Shown here piece by piece: positions 1-5,260 of a stretch of 5,316 bases of DNA. Each line of letters begins with the position of its first letter. The stretch's first letter is position 1. A model generated the notes under the pieces. That model saw nothing but the letters and a program-made list of their open reading frames with translations, was not told the origin of the DNA and did not search any database. A program made the translations under genes and the position numbers. Source of the stretch: Mailhella sp. (lineage in GTDB: Bacteria; Desulfobacterota; Desulfovibrionia; Desulfovibrionales; Desulfovibrionaceae); the NCBI GenBank assembly GCA_020024815.1, contig JAHHTE010000147.1:1-5316 (forward strand), written 5' to 3'.

Positions 1-342
1 ATGAAAAAAGCAATAAGCTATCTTTTTTCTGTATTACCTAAAGGAGCTATGAAATCTGTAACTTCAGATAGAGGAAAGGAATTTGCTTGTCATAATCAAA
101 TAAAAGATGAACTAAAAATAGATTTTTTCTTTGCAGACGCTTATGCTTCATGGCAAAGAGGTACTAATGAAAATGCTAATGGTTTATTAAGAGAGTTTTA
201 TCCAAAACAAACAAATTTATCTAAGGTAACTCAAGAAGAATTACGACAAAAACTAGAACTCATTAATAATAGACCTAGAAAGTGTCTAAATTGGACAACT
301 CCAATTGAAGTTTTTCTACAAGAGGTGTCGCACTTGGATTGA
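1..342 (+). CDS. IS30-family transposase, C-terminal part (5' end outside the window)
   Basis: This is the C-terminal part of a DDE transposase that would cut and join DNA at the ends of an IS30-family element. The second catalytic aspartate is D23 in T-S-D-R-G-K-E-F and the catalytic glutamate is E57 in G-T-N-E-N-A-N-G. The 33 residues between them match the DD(33)E spacing known for IS30. The stretch A-Y-A-S-W-Q-R-G-T-N-E-N and the later N-N-R-P-R-K-C-L-N-W-T-T-P-I-E-V-F are hallmark IS30 blocks. Full-length family members are usually over 300 residues, so the N-terminal DNA-binding region and the first catalytic aspartate are missing. The ATG at base 1 is probably an internal methionine at the window edge rather than the true start; whether the gene is intact upstream cannot be seen. 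The reading frame is clean to a TGA stop at 340-342, and nothing in the visible part suggests decay. Confidence 0.92.
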   Translation: MKKAISYLFSVLPKGAMKSVTSDRGKEFACHNQIKDELKIDFFFADAYASWQRGTNENANGLLREFYPKQTNLSKVTQEELRQKLELINNRPRKCLNWTTPIEVFLQEVSHLD

Positions 343-350
343 CAATTCAG
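322..350 (+). repeat. Probable right terminal inverted repeat of the IS30 element
   Basis: The stretch containing GGTGTCGCACTTGGATTGAC overlaps the last transposase codons (V-S-H-L-D-stop). It resembles the GTGTCGCACTT-type ends I recall from IS30 relatives. The exact outer base is uncertain because the matching left repeat is not in the window. Confidence 0.4.
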
Positions 351-363
351 CGATAGAAAAAAA

Positions 364-395
364 CAAAAGCTCTTTTACACATAAAAGAGCTTTTG
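364..395. terminator. Perfect 14-bp hairpin, probable bidirectional intrinsic terminator
   Basis: CAAAAGCTCTTTTA (364-377) and TAAAAGAGCTTTTG (382-395) are exact reverse complements around a CACA loop. The AGCTC/GAGCT core is flanked by A4 on one side and T4 on the other, the usual form of a bidirectional Rho-independent terminator. Its T-tract is short and partly inside the stem. It lies about 20 bases past the transposase stop, so it would stop transcription leaving the IS before the operon. It may originally have served a gene that lay to the left before the IS inserted. Confidence 0.75.
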
Positions 396-400
396 GATTA

Positions 401-458
401 AAAAGTTTTGAGGGGAAAGTTTAAGAGGGGAACTTTTTCAAAAGTTCTCCTCTCAAAA
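401..458. repeat. Segment with two alternative, mutually exclusive hairpins
   Basis: The main hairpin pairs 424-437 (AGAGGGGAACTTTT) with 440-453 (AAAAGTTCTCCTCT): 14 paired positions including one G-T, around a nominal 2-nt loop that would open slightly. A second left arm at 406-416 (TTTTGAGGGGA) can instead pair with 448-458 over 11 positions including one G-T. Both left arms use the same right arm, so only one can form at a time. An A-run, not a T-run, follows on the + strand, so it is not a standard terminator in the operon's direction. GGGGAACTTTTT-type hairpins are, from memory, common between genes in Desulfovibrio. It could be a repeat family member, part of the leader, or a weak terminator for the other strand. 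Confidence 0.55.
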
Positions 459-490
459 AAAAATAAGTATATTATTATCTTGCTCGACCA

Positions 491-519
491 TTGCAAAATT
501 ATTCATTATCAAGTAAATT
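491..519 (+). promoter_or_regulatory. Weak candidate sigma-70 promoter for the operon
   Basis: TTGCAA (491-496) and TAAATT (514-519) each match 4 of 6 bases of the -35 and -10 consensus and are 17 bases apart. Transcription would start about 40 bases before the first operon gene. The region is so AT-rich that other -10-like sequences exist (for example TATTAT at 531-536), so this is only the best-spaced option seen. Confidence 0.25.
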
Positions 520-565
520 ATGTGCAAAGATATTATAAAAGGCATTTTAAAGGATTTATAATTTT

Positions 566-1495
566 ATGAAAAGATTTTCTTTTTCTCTTTTTTTTCTCTT
601 ATCTCTTTGTTTTATTAGTTCTTTTCACCATATAGCTTTTGCTGCTAAAATTATTATTCCTGAAAAAGTAAGTCAAGGACGTGGTTTTATTATTGCAATT
701 AAAGCACAAAATCCTTTTACTGGATATATTGAATGGAGAAATAAAAAAATCAAGTTTTCATCAACTATCCTTAATTCCCAACATGAAACCCAAGTTCTTC
801 TTGGTATGCCAACAGATGAAGTAAAAACACAAAACATACGTATTTCTATAACAGAAAATAATCAAAATAATATTATAAAACAAACTATTAAACCTTTAAA
901 GGTAAATTGGGTAACACATAATTTAAATGTTGCACCTAAATATGTAGAACCACCAAAAGAAGTATTAAATCAAATAGCTAAAGACCAAAAAACCAATAAA
1001 GCAACACTTGCACGCATGAGTGATAGCCATACATGGGAACTTCCTTTTGTTCGCCCTGTAAATGGTACTATTAGTGGATCTTTTGCAGCTCGTAGAGTTT
1101 TCAATGGTCAACCACGCACTCCTCATTTTGGAACAGATATGCGAGGAGCTATTGGCACAAGAATTTTAGCTATGGCAGATGGTATTGTTGTTTGTGCTGA
1201 ACCACAATATTTTTCTGGTAATGCTGTTTGGATAGATCATGGTCAAGGTGTTATTTCCATGTATGGCCACATGTCAAAAATTTCTGTAAAAAAAGGTGAT
1301 ATTATAAAAAAAGGTCAAAAAATTGGAGAAGTTGGAGCAACTGGTCGGGTTACAGGCCCTCATTTACATTTAAGCCTTTATATTCAAGGCGTTGCTGTTG
1401 ATGCCGTTCCATTTTTCTCTCAAATGCCTTTAGAAATTATTGGTGGTCCTACAAAAGAACAACCTCGTCCACCAATGCCTAAAAAACAAAAATAA
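566..1495 (+). CDS. Secreted M23-family (LytM-type) peptidoglycan endopeptidase
   Basis: This is a predicted zinc metallopeptidase that cuts peptide cross-links of peptidoglycan in the periplasm. Residues 1-26 form a Sec signal peptide: basic start M-K-R, hydrophobic core F-S-L-F-F-L-L-S-L, likely signal peptidase I cleavage after A-F-A. Residues about 28-120 form a beta-rich N-terminal domain, followed by a linker. The M23 domain covers about 160-290. It has R-R-V-F-N-G before the first zinc motif (H187 and D191 in H-F-G-T-D), H235 in M-Y-G-H-M-S, and H266 and H268 in G-P-H-L-H-L. By analogy with LytM, H187, D191 and H268 bind zinc while H235 and H266 are catalytic. All are present, so an active enzyme is expected. 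The tail is rich in Pro and Lys. The start is supported by an AAAGGA ribosome site at 549-554, 11 nt upstream, and by the signal peptide. Whether it acts in division, growth or shape is unknown. Confidence 0.93.
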   Translation: MKRFSFSLFFLLSLCFISSFHHIAFAAKIIIPEKVSQGRGFIIAIKAQNPFTGYIEWRNKKIKFSSTILNSQHETQVLLGMPTDEVKTQNIRISITENNQNNIIKQTIKPLKVNWVTHNLNVAPKYVEPPKEVLNQIAKDQKTNKATLARMSDSHTWELPFVRPVNGTISGSFAARRVFNGQPRTPHFGTDMRGAIGTRILAMADGIVVCAEPQYFSGNAVWIDHGQGVISMYGHMSKISVKKGDIIKKGQKIGEVGATGRVTGPHLHLSLYIQGVAVDAVPFFSQMPLEIIGGPTKEQPRPPMPKKQK

Positions 1496-1504
1496 GGAAA
1501 TAAC

Positions 1505-1768
1505 ATGGCTAAAGAAAAAAATTCTAGCTTTGAAAATAGATTATCGCGTTTAAATGAAATTGTTACACTTTTAGAACAAGGTGAAATATCCCTTGCTGAA
1601 AGCGTTACCCTTTATAAGGAAGGCTTAGAGCTTAGTTCAAAATGCAAAGAAGAACTTGAAAAAGCTAAGCATGAAATAAAAATTTTACAAAATGGCAATA
1701 TGGAAAATTTCATAGTTGAAATTGACCAAAGCCAAGAACACATAAATGCCCTTAAAGAGGAAGAATAA
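1505..1768 (+). CDS. xseB: Exodeoxyribonuclease VII small subunit
   Basis: XseB is the small subunit of exonuclease VII, which degrades single-stranded DNA to oligonucleotides in repair. Several XseB copies bind one catalytic XseA. The 87-residue length is typical. The family signature is clear: S-F-E-N-R-L-S-R-L-N-E-I-V at residues 8-20, then L-L-E-Q-G-E-I-S-L-A-E-S and L-Y-K-E-G-L-E-L, then a charged helix (K-C-K-E-E-L-E-K-A-K). The protein should form two helices in a coiled hairpin. The ribosome site TAAGGA (1493-1498) overlaps the stop codon of the M23 gene, with 9 nt between the genes, so translation is probably coupled. XseA is not in this window and must be elsewhere, which is common. 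Its place ahead of ispA and dxs is conserved in many proteobacteria. Confidence 0.95.
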   Translation: MAKEKNSSFENRLSRLNEIVTLLEQGEISLAESVTLYKEGLELSSKCKEELEKAKHEIKILQNGNMENFIVEIDQSQEHINALKEEE

Positions 1769-1771
1769 AAT

Positions 1772-2803
1772 ATGCCAAACATTAATGCAACTTTTTTAGA
1801 TAATTTTACTATTCCTCAAGAATATCTTAATCTTTATGAAGAAGTTTATCTCAAAGAAAATCAAGATAAACTCGAAGAGTTAAATTTATTACATAAAAGT
1901 CTTATGAAAAAACGTTTGCAAGCTATTGAATTAGTGCTTGAAACCATGCTTTTAGATGAAGAAATTCCACAAAGACTTTCCAAAGCAATGCGTTATAGTT
2001 TATTAGCTGGTGGTAAACGTTTACGCCCTATTTTATGTCTTTCTATGGCTAAATTTTGTACTAATTCACAAAGACAAGCAAATGCATGGCTTTTTGCTAT
2101 TCCTTTTGCTGTTTCACTTGAAATGATACATACATATTCACTAATCCATGATGATTTACCTGCAATGGACAATGATGATCTAAGACGTGGTAAACCTACT
2201 TGCCATAAAGCTTTTGATGAAGCTACTGCTATTTTAGCTGGTGATGGTTTATTAACTGATGCTTTTTATTATATGGCTGATTGTGAATTACCTGCAAATC
2301 AAGTTTTGCAAGCTCTCCAATTAATTGCAAAAGCTGTTGGCTCACAAGGCATGGTGGGTGGACAAATGCTTGATATGGAAGCAGAACAAAGAAAAATTAA
2401 CCTTGAAGAATTATGCATACTTAATGCAAAAAAAACAGGTGCATTAATTCAATGTGCTTGTTTATCTGGTGCTACCCTTATGGGAGCTAGTGAAAATACT
2501 AAAAATCAAATTAAAGAATATGGAACCAATATAGGTATTGCGTTCCAAATAATTGATGATGTATTAGATATTATTGGTGATACAGCTTTACTTGGAAAAA
2601 ATGTTGGTAGTGATGAAGCAAAAGAAAAATCCACATGGCCTTCTCTTATGGGGATTGATGAAAGTAAAAAAAGAGCTATCGAATATTGTAATCAAGCTGT
2701 AAACAACCTTGAAACCTTAGTTAAGAAAGAACTTTCTCTTGATAAAGGAGAACAATATTTCTTGCAAAAAACCGCCCATGATATGGCTTATAGAGTTTTC
2801 TGA
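1772..2803 (+). CDS. ispA: Farnesyl diphosphate synthase-type (E)-prenyltransferase
   Basis: This soluble enzyme adds isopentenyl diphosphate to allylic diphosphates, giving farnesyl (C15) or perhaps geranylgeranyl (C20) diphosphate for quinones and the undecaprenyl carrier. The order of motifs is G-G-K-R-L-R-P (80-86), first aspartate-rich motif D127-D128-x4-D133 followed by D-D-L-R-R-G, G-Q-M-L-D-M (197-202), K-K-T-G-A-L-I (220-226), and the second aspartate-rich motif D262-D263-x2-D266. The two-residue insertion in the first motif and Y122 five residues before it fit the bacterial (type II) farnesyl synthase group. At 343 residues it is about 40 longer than E. coli IspA, owing to a charged N-terminal extension (residues 1-44). 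M45 at base 1904 is an alternative start but lacks a ribosome site, whereas the ATG at 1772 follows AGGA (1758-1761). The gap after xseB is 3 nt, and the TGA overlaps the dxs start by 1 nt. Chain length cannot be settled by eye. Confidence 0.93.
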   Translation: MPNINATFLDNFTIPQEYLNLYEEVYLKENQDKLEELNLLHKSLMKKRLQAIELVLETMLLDEEIPQRLSKAMRYSLLAGGKRLRPILCLSMAKFCTNSQRQANAWLFAIPFAVSLEMIHTYSLIHDDLPAMDNDDLRRGKPTCHKAFDEATAILAGDGLLTDAFYYMADCELPANQVLQALQLIAKAVGSQGMVGGQMLDMEAEQRKINLEELCILNAKKTGALIQCACLSGATLMGASENTKNQIKEYGTNIGIAFQIIDDVLDIIGDTALLGKNVGSDEAKEKSTWPSLMGIDESKKRAIEYCNQAVNNLETLVKKELSLDKGEQYFLQKTAHDMAYRVF

Positions 2804-4737
2804 TGAGTAATTTTAAAATTCCTGAATCGCTCCTTGATGAAAATTTACCTTATAGCATTCAATCAATGAGCCTTGAACAAAAAGAAAAATTAGCTAAAGA
2901 TATACGTGAAACTATTATACAAGTTTGTGCAAAAAATGGTGGCCATTTAGCCCCTTCTTTAGGTGTTGTGGAATTAAACCTTGCCTTACTTTCTGTTTTT
3001 AATCCAAGACGAGATCATATTGTTTGGGACGTTGGTCATCAATGTTACCCTTGGAAATTATTAACAAAAAGAGCAAAAGATTTTCCCACATTACGAAAAA
3101 TGGGAGGTCTTGCTGGTTTTCCCAAAATCAAAGAAAGTCCTGAATTTGACCATTTTGGAGTAGGACACGCTAGCACAAGTATTTCTGCCTGCTTAGGACT
3201 TGCTGTTGCACGTGATCTTAATGGTGGAGATGAAGATTGTATTGCTATTATTGGTGATGGTGCTTTAACTGGTGGCATGGCATATGAAGCGTTAAATCAA
3301 GCTGGTGGCATGAAAAAACGTATGATAGTTATCCTCAATGATAATGAAATGTCCATTTCCACTAATGTTGGTGCATTATCACAATTTTTAAGTAGAAACT
3401 TAGCTAATAAAGGTTTTTTACATTTTAAAGAAAAAACAGGTGATTTTCTAAAACGTATTCCAAAAATTGGAGAAACCCTTTATCACATTGCTGATAGAGG
3501 TGAAAAAAGTTTTAAAACCTTTTTTACTCCCGGTATGATTTTTGAGGGACTTGGTTTTAACTATATTGGACCTATTGATGGACATAATTTAGAAGATCTT
3601 ATTCGACATCTTGAAATTGCAAAAGAAGCTAAGAAACCTATTTTACTTCATATTCGTACTAGAAAAGGGCTTGGCTATCCTCCTGCAGAAAATAATCCTT
3701 CTCGTTTTCATAGAGTGCCAGGTTTTGAACCTGAAACAGGACTTGTACCTACTCCACAAGCAACTGCTCAACAAGGCCCCGGCTTTACAAAAGTTTTTGG
3801 TGCTAGTCTTTGTGAACTTGCAAGCAAAGATAAAAAAATTGTAGCAATTTGTGCTGCTATGCCTGATGGTGCTGGTCTTGGTGAATTTCGATCTCGTTTT
3901 CCAGCACGCTTTATTGATGCTGGGATTTGCGAAGAAAGTGCCGTAACTTTTGCAGGTGGAATGGCAACGCAAGGCTATAAACCTGTTGTAGCTATTTATT
4001 CAACTTTTTTACAAAGAGCATACGATCAACTTATCCATGATATTTGTTTACAAAATTTAAATGTTGTATTTTGCTTAGACAGAGCTGGATTAGTGGGTGA
4101 AGATGGACCAAGTCATCATGGAGCTTTTGACCTTACCTATTTACGCTCTATTCCAAATATGAAAGTTTTAGCACCTCGTGATGAACAAGATTTACAAGAT
4201 TGCTTATACACTGCCTTACAAATACAAGGACCTGTTGCTATTCGTTATCCTGCTATGCCAACACAAAGTAATGTAAAAATTACCCATGAATTTACAGCTT
4301 TTGAAGTTGGTAAGGGAGAAATGCTCTATACAGCAAAAGAAAAAGAAGTTTGTATCATTGCCGTTGGGCATATTGTTCACCCATGCCGTGAAGCAATAGA
4401 AATTCTTATTGAAAATAATAAAAAAGATATTGTTAGTCTTTTTGATGCTCGTTGGGTAAGCCCTATTCCAATGGAACAAATAACAGAGATTAGCAAAGAA
4501 TATAAGGCTCTTGTTTTTGTAGAAGAAAACTGCAAAGCTGGAGGTTTTTCCTCTGCTTGTCTTGAATTTTTAGCAGACAATGATTTAATACAAAACAACA
4601 AAATCTTACGTATTGGTTTACCTGATGATGATTTTGTTGATCATGGACCTGTTACAGAACTTCGTAAAGTTTGCAAACTCGATATTGCAGGACTTGCAAG
4701 TCAAGTTCAAGATTTTATTGATACAAAATTATCTTAA
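2803..4737 (+). CDS. dxs: 1-deoxy-D-xylulose-5-phosphate synthase
   Basis: Dxs is a cytosolic thiamine-diphosphate enzyme that joins pyruvate and glyceraldehyde 3-phosphate into deoxyxylulose 5-phosphate, the first step of the MEP pathway. The 644 residues are normal for the family. Domain 1 has N-G-G-H48-L-A-P-S-L-G, D-V-G-H79-Q-C-Y-P-W-K and the cofactor motif G151-D152-G153 to N181. H303 matches E. coli H299. Domain 2 (about 325-490) has E377 (E. coli E370), Y399, R405, R427, D434 and H438 in D-R-A-G-L-V-G-E-D-G-P-S-H-H-G, all at the expected spacing. Domain 3 (about 500-640) is the transketolase C-terminal fold. One oddity: after the catalytic glutamate the sequence is E377-E-S-A-V-T where E. 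coli has E-Q-H-A-V-T. The ATG overlaps the ispA stop (TGATG) and no good ribosome site is near, so expression probably depends on translation of ispA. No T-rich intrinsic terminator follows directly. Confidence 0.97.
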   Translation: MSNFKIPESLLDENLPYSIQSMSLEQKEKLAKDIRETIIQVCAKNGGHLAPSLGVVELNLALLSVFNPRRDHIVWDVGHQCYPWKLLTKRAKDFPTLRKMGGLAGFPKIKESPEFDHFGVGHASTSISACLGLAVARDLNGGDEDCIAIIGDGALTGGMAYEALNQAGGMKKRMIVILNDNEMSISTNVGALSQFLSRNLANKGFLHFKEKTGDFLKRIPKIGETLYHIADRGEKSFKTFFTPGMIFEGLGFNYIGPIDGHNLEDLIRHLEIAKEAKKPILLHIRTRKGLGYPPAENNPSRFHRVPGFEPETGLVPTPQATAQQGPGFTKVFGASLCELASKDKKIVAICAAMPDGAGLGEFRSRFPARFIDAGICEESAVTFAGGMATQGYKPVVAIYSTFLQRAYDQLIHDICLQNLNVVFCLDRAGLVGEDGPSHHGAFDLTYLRSIPNMKVLAPRDEQDLQDCLYTALQIQGPVAIRYPAMPTQSNVKITHEFTAFEVGKGEMLYTAKEKEVCIIAVGHIVHPCREAIEILIENNKKDIVSLFDARWVSPIPMEQITEISKEYKALVFVEENCKAGGFSSACLEFLADNDLIQNNKILRIGLPDDDFVDHGPVTELRKVCKLDIAGLASQVQDFIDTKLS

Positions 4738-4752
4738 TTTATACTCTTTTTA

Positions 4753-4774
4753 TTAGGGGGGATACCTCCCCTAA
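4753..4774. repeat. Hairpin of G- and C-runs just after dxs, not a clear terminator
   Basis: TTAGGGG (4753-4759) pairs with CCCCTAA (4768-4774), extended inward by GG/CC with one bulged T, leaving an ATA loop. The stem starts 15 bases after the dxs stop codon. The + strand continues AAACCCC, with no T-tract, and the reverse strand also lacks one. It may end or pause transcription with Rho or protect the mRNA 3' end, but it also looks like the first of several G-run hairpins in the repeat region to its right. Confidence 0.5.
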
Positions 4775-4783
4775 AACCCCGTT

Positions 4784-4830
4784 ACAAGGGGAAGCAAAGG
4801 GGGATAAATCCCCCTAGCTCTCCCCCTTGT
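4784..4830. repeat. Nested hairpin with G-run and C-run stems
   Basis: An inner perfect stem AGGGGGAT (4798-4805) / ATCCCCCT (4808-4815) sits inside an outer perfect stem ACAAGGGG (4784-4791) / CCCCTTGT (4823-4830), with small internal loops between them. The RNA would fold very stably on either strand. A similar hairpin, AGGGGC / GCCCCT, occurs at 5302-5315 at the matching place beyond the right arm of the large inverted repeat. These hairpins therefore seem to belong to the outer parts of that structure. Confidence 0.65.
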
Positions 4831-4852
4831 AGAACCCGAGCTTTCCCCCTTA

Positions 4853-4915
4853 CGCTCCATACTTTTATGCGAGCTTTGCCCGCTCCAAAGAATGTCGCTT
4901 TTATTCTCATAAATC
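4853..4915 (+). repeat. Left arm of a perfect 63-bp inverted repeat
   Basis: The arm begins CGCTCCATACTTTTATGCG and ends TTCTCATAAATC. Its reverse complement is found without a mismatch at 5198-5260. It contains a smaller imperfect palindrome (GCGAGCTTTGCCCGC). Read on the - strand it forms the start of a 42-codon open frame (4910 to 4782), but there is no ribosome site and the frame is not kept in the diverged outer parts, so I do not call a gene. Confidence 0.95.
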
Positions 4916-5052
4916 ATAAAATAAAAACAGTATGTTCATAAGGGCATTGTCCTAAAAGGTTTCACACTCTTTCAGCAAGTCGCTTCGCTCCTCGCTTACC
5001 GAGAATGAAACTTATTAGGTCAGTGATTTTATGAAAATATTTTTTATTCTAT
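4916..5052. repeat. Long imperfect palindrome inside the inverted repeat
   Basis: Bases 4927-4969 pair without gaps against 5001-5043. By eye there are about 31 Watson-Crick pairs, 5 G-T pairs and 7 mismatches. The pairing includes GTTTCA/TGAAAC, CCTAA/TTAGG and TTCATAA/TTATGAA. With a 2-base bulge the pairing continues to about 4916/5052, exactly the inner edge of the left 63-bp arm. The loop (4970-5000) holds CAAGTCGCTTCGCTCCTCG. As RNA this would be one long hairpin; as DNA it could extrude as a cruciform. The mix of mismatches and G-T pairs suggests an older structure than the perfect outer arms. Confidence 0.8.
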
Positions 5053-5197
5053 AAGCCTAATGCGTTAAAGTAATTATAAATAATTTGGTAACAACCTAGT
5101 TACGCAAAATTAACTTACATAAACCGCTGTCGCTATCCGTAAAGCTCATTTTTCGCCAACGGCTACCGCATAAAACCAAACAAAAAGCAGTTACTTA
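5053..5197. other. Non-coding segment between the inner palindrome and the right arm
   Basis: No gene is visible. Two small stem candidates exist: GTAAC (5088-5092) / GTTAC (5099-5103) with a 6-base loop, and CGCTATCCGT (5131-5140) / ACGGCTACCG (5159-5168) with 8 of 10 positions paired. The - strand has a 17-codon open frame without support. This part has no counterpart on the left side, so the element is asymmetric. Confidence 0.4.
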
Positions 5198-5260
5198 GAT
5201 TTATGAGAATAAAAGCGACATTCTTTGGAGCGGGCAAAGCTCGCATAAAAGTATGGAGCG
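5198..5260 (-). repeat. Right arm of the perfect 63-bp inverted repeat
   Basis: This is the exact reverse complement of 4853-4915, beginning GATTTATGAGAATAAAAGCG and ending GTATGGAGCG. On the + strand GCGGGC-AAA-GCTCGC within it forms a small stem with one G-T pair. An ATG at 5203 opens a frame that stays open for 38 codons to the window edge; without a ribosome site or conserved frame this is not called as a gene. Confidence 0.95.

Larger units (their letters stand above)
1..350 (+). mobile_element. Right end of an IS30-family insertion sequence
   Basis: The transposase runs rightward and its stop codon lies at the expected right end of the element. In IS30 elements the last codons often overlap the terminal inverted repeat. 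Here the sequence from about 322 (GAGGTGTCGCACTTGG) through about 350 has the look of such a repeat. The left end is outside the window, so neither the repeat pairing nor a target-site duplication can be verified and the right boundary is approximate. Confidence 0.65.

Noticed and set aside
1..342. Complete small gene starting at base 1
   Set aside because: The frame enters in the middle of the IS30 catalytic domain and lacks the first catalytic aspartate and N-terminus, so the ATG at the window edge is coincidental.
1904..2803. Shorter ispA starting at M45
   Set aside because: There is no ribosome site before 1904, whereas the start at 1772 has AGGA at good spacing and sits 3 nt after xseB.
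3045..3972. Antisense open frames within dxs (3045-3278 and 3643-3972 on the - strand) and a + strand frame at 3611-3844
   Set aside because: All lie inside the strongly conserved dxs reading frame, show no recognisable domain, and have low-complexity compositions expected from an alternative frame of an AT-rich gene.
4216..4601. Antisense open frames at 4216-4479 and 4377-4601 on the - strand
   Set aside because: They overlap each other and the dxs C-terminal domain, and their residues look like random frame readings; no ribosome site or family motif.
4958..5012. A tRNA or similar small RNA gene suggested by GTTTCA...TGAAAC ends
   Set aside because: There is no cloverleaf, no T-loop GTTCGA-type sequence and no CCA end; the pairing is fully explained by the long imperfect palindrome.
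4853..5260. CRISPR array or integron-type attachment array
   Set aside because: There are only two copies, in inverted orientation and 282 bases apart, with no repeating spacers or integron core sites.
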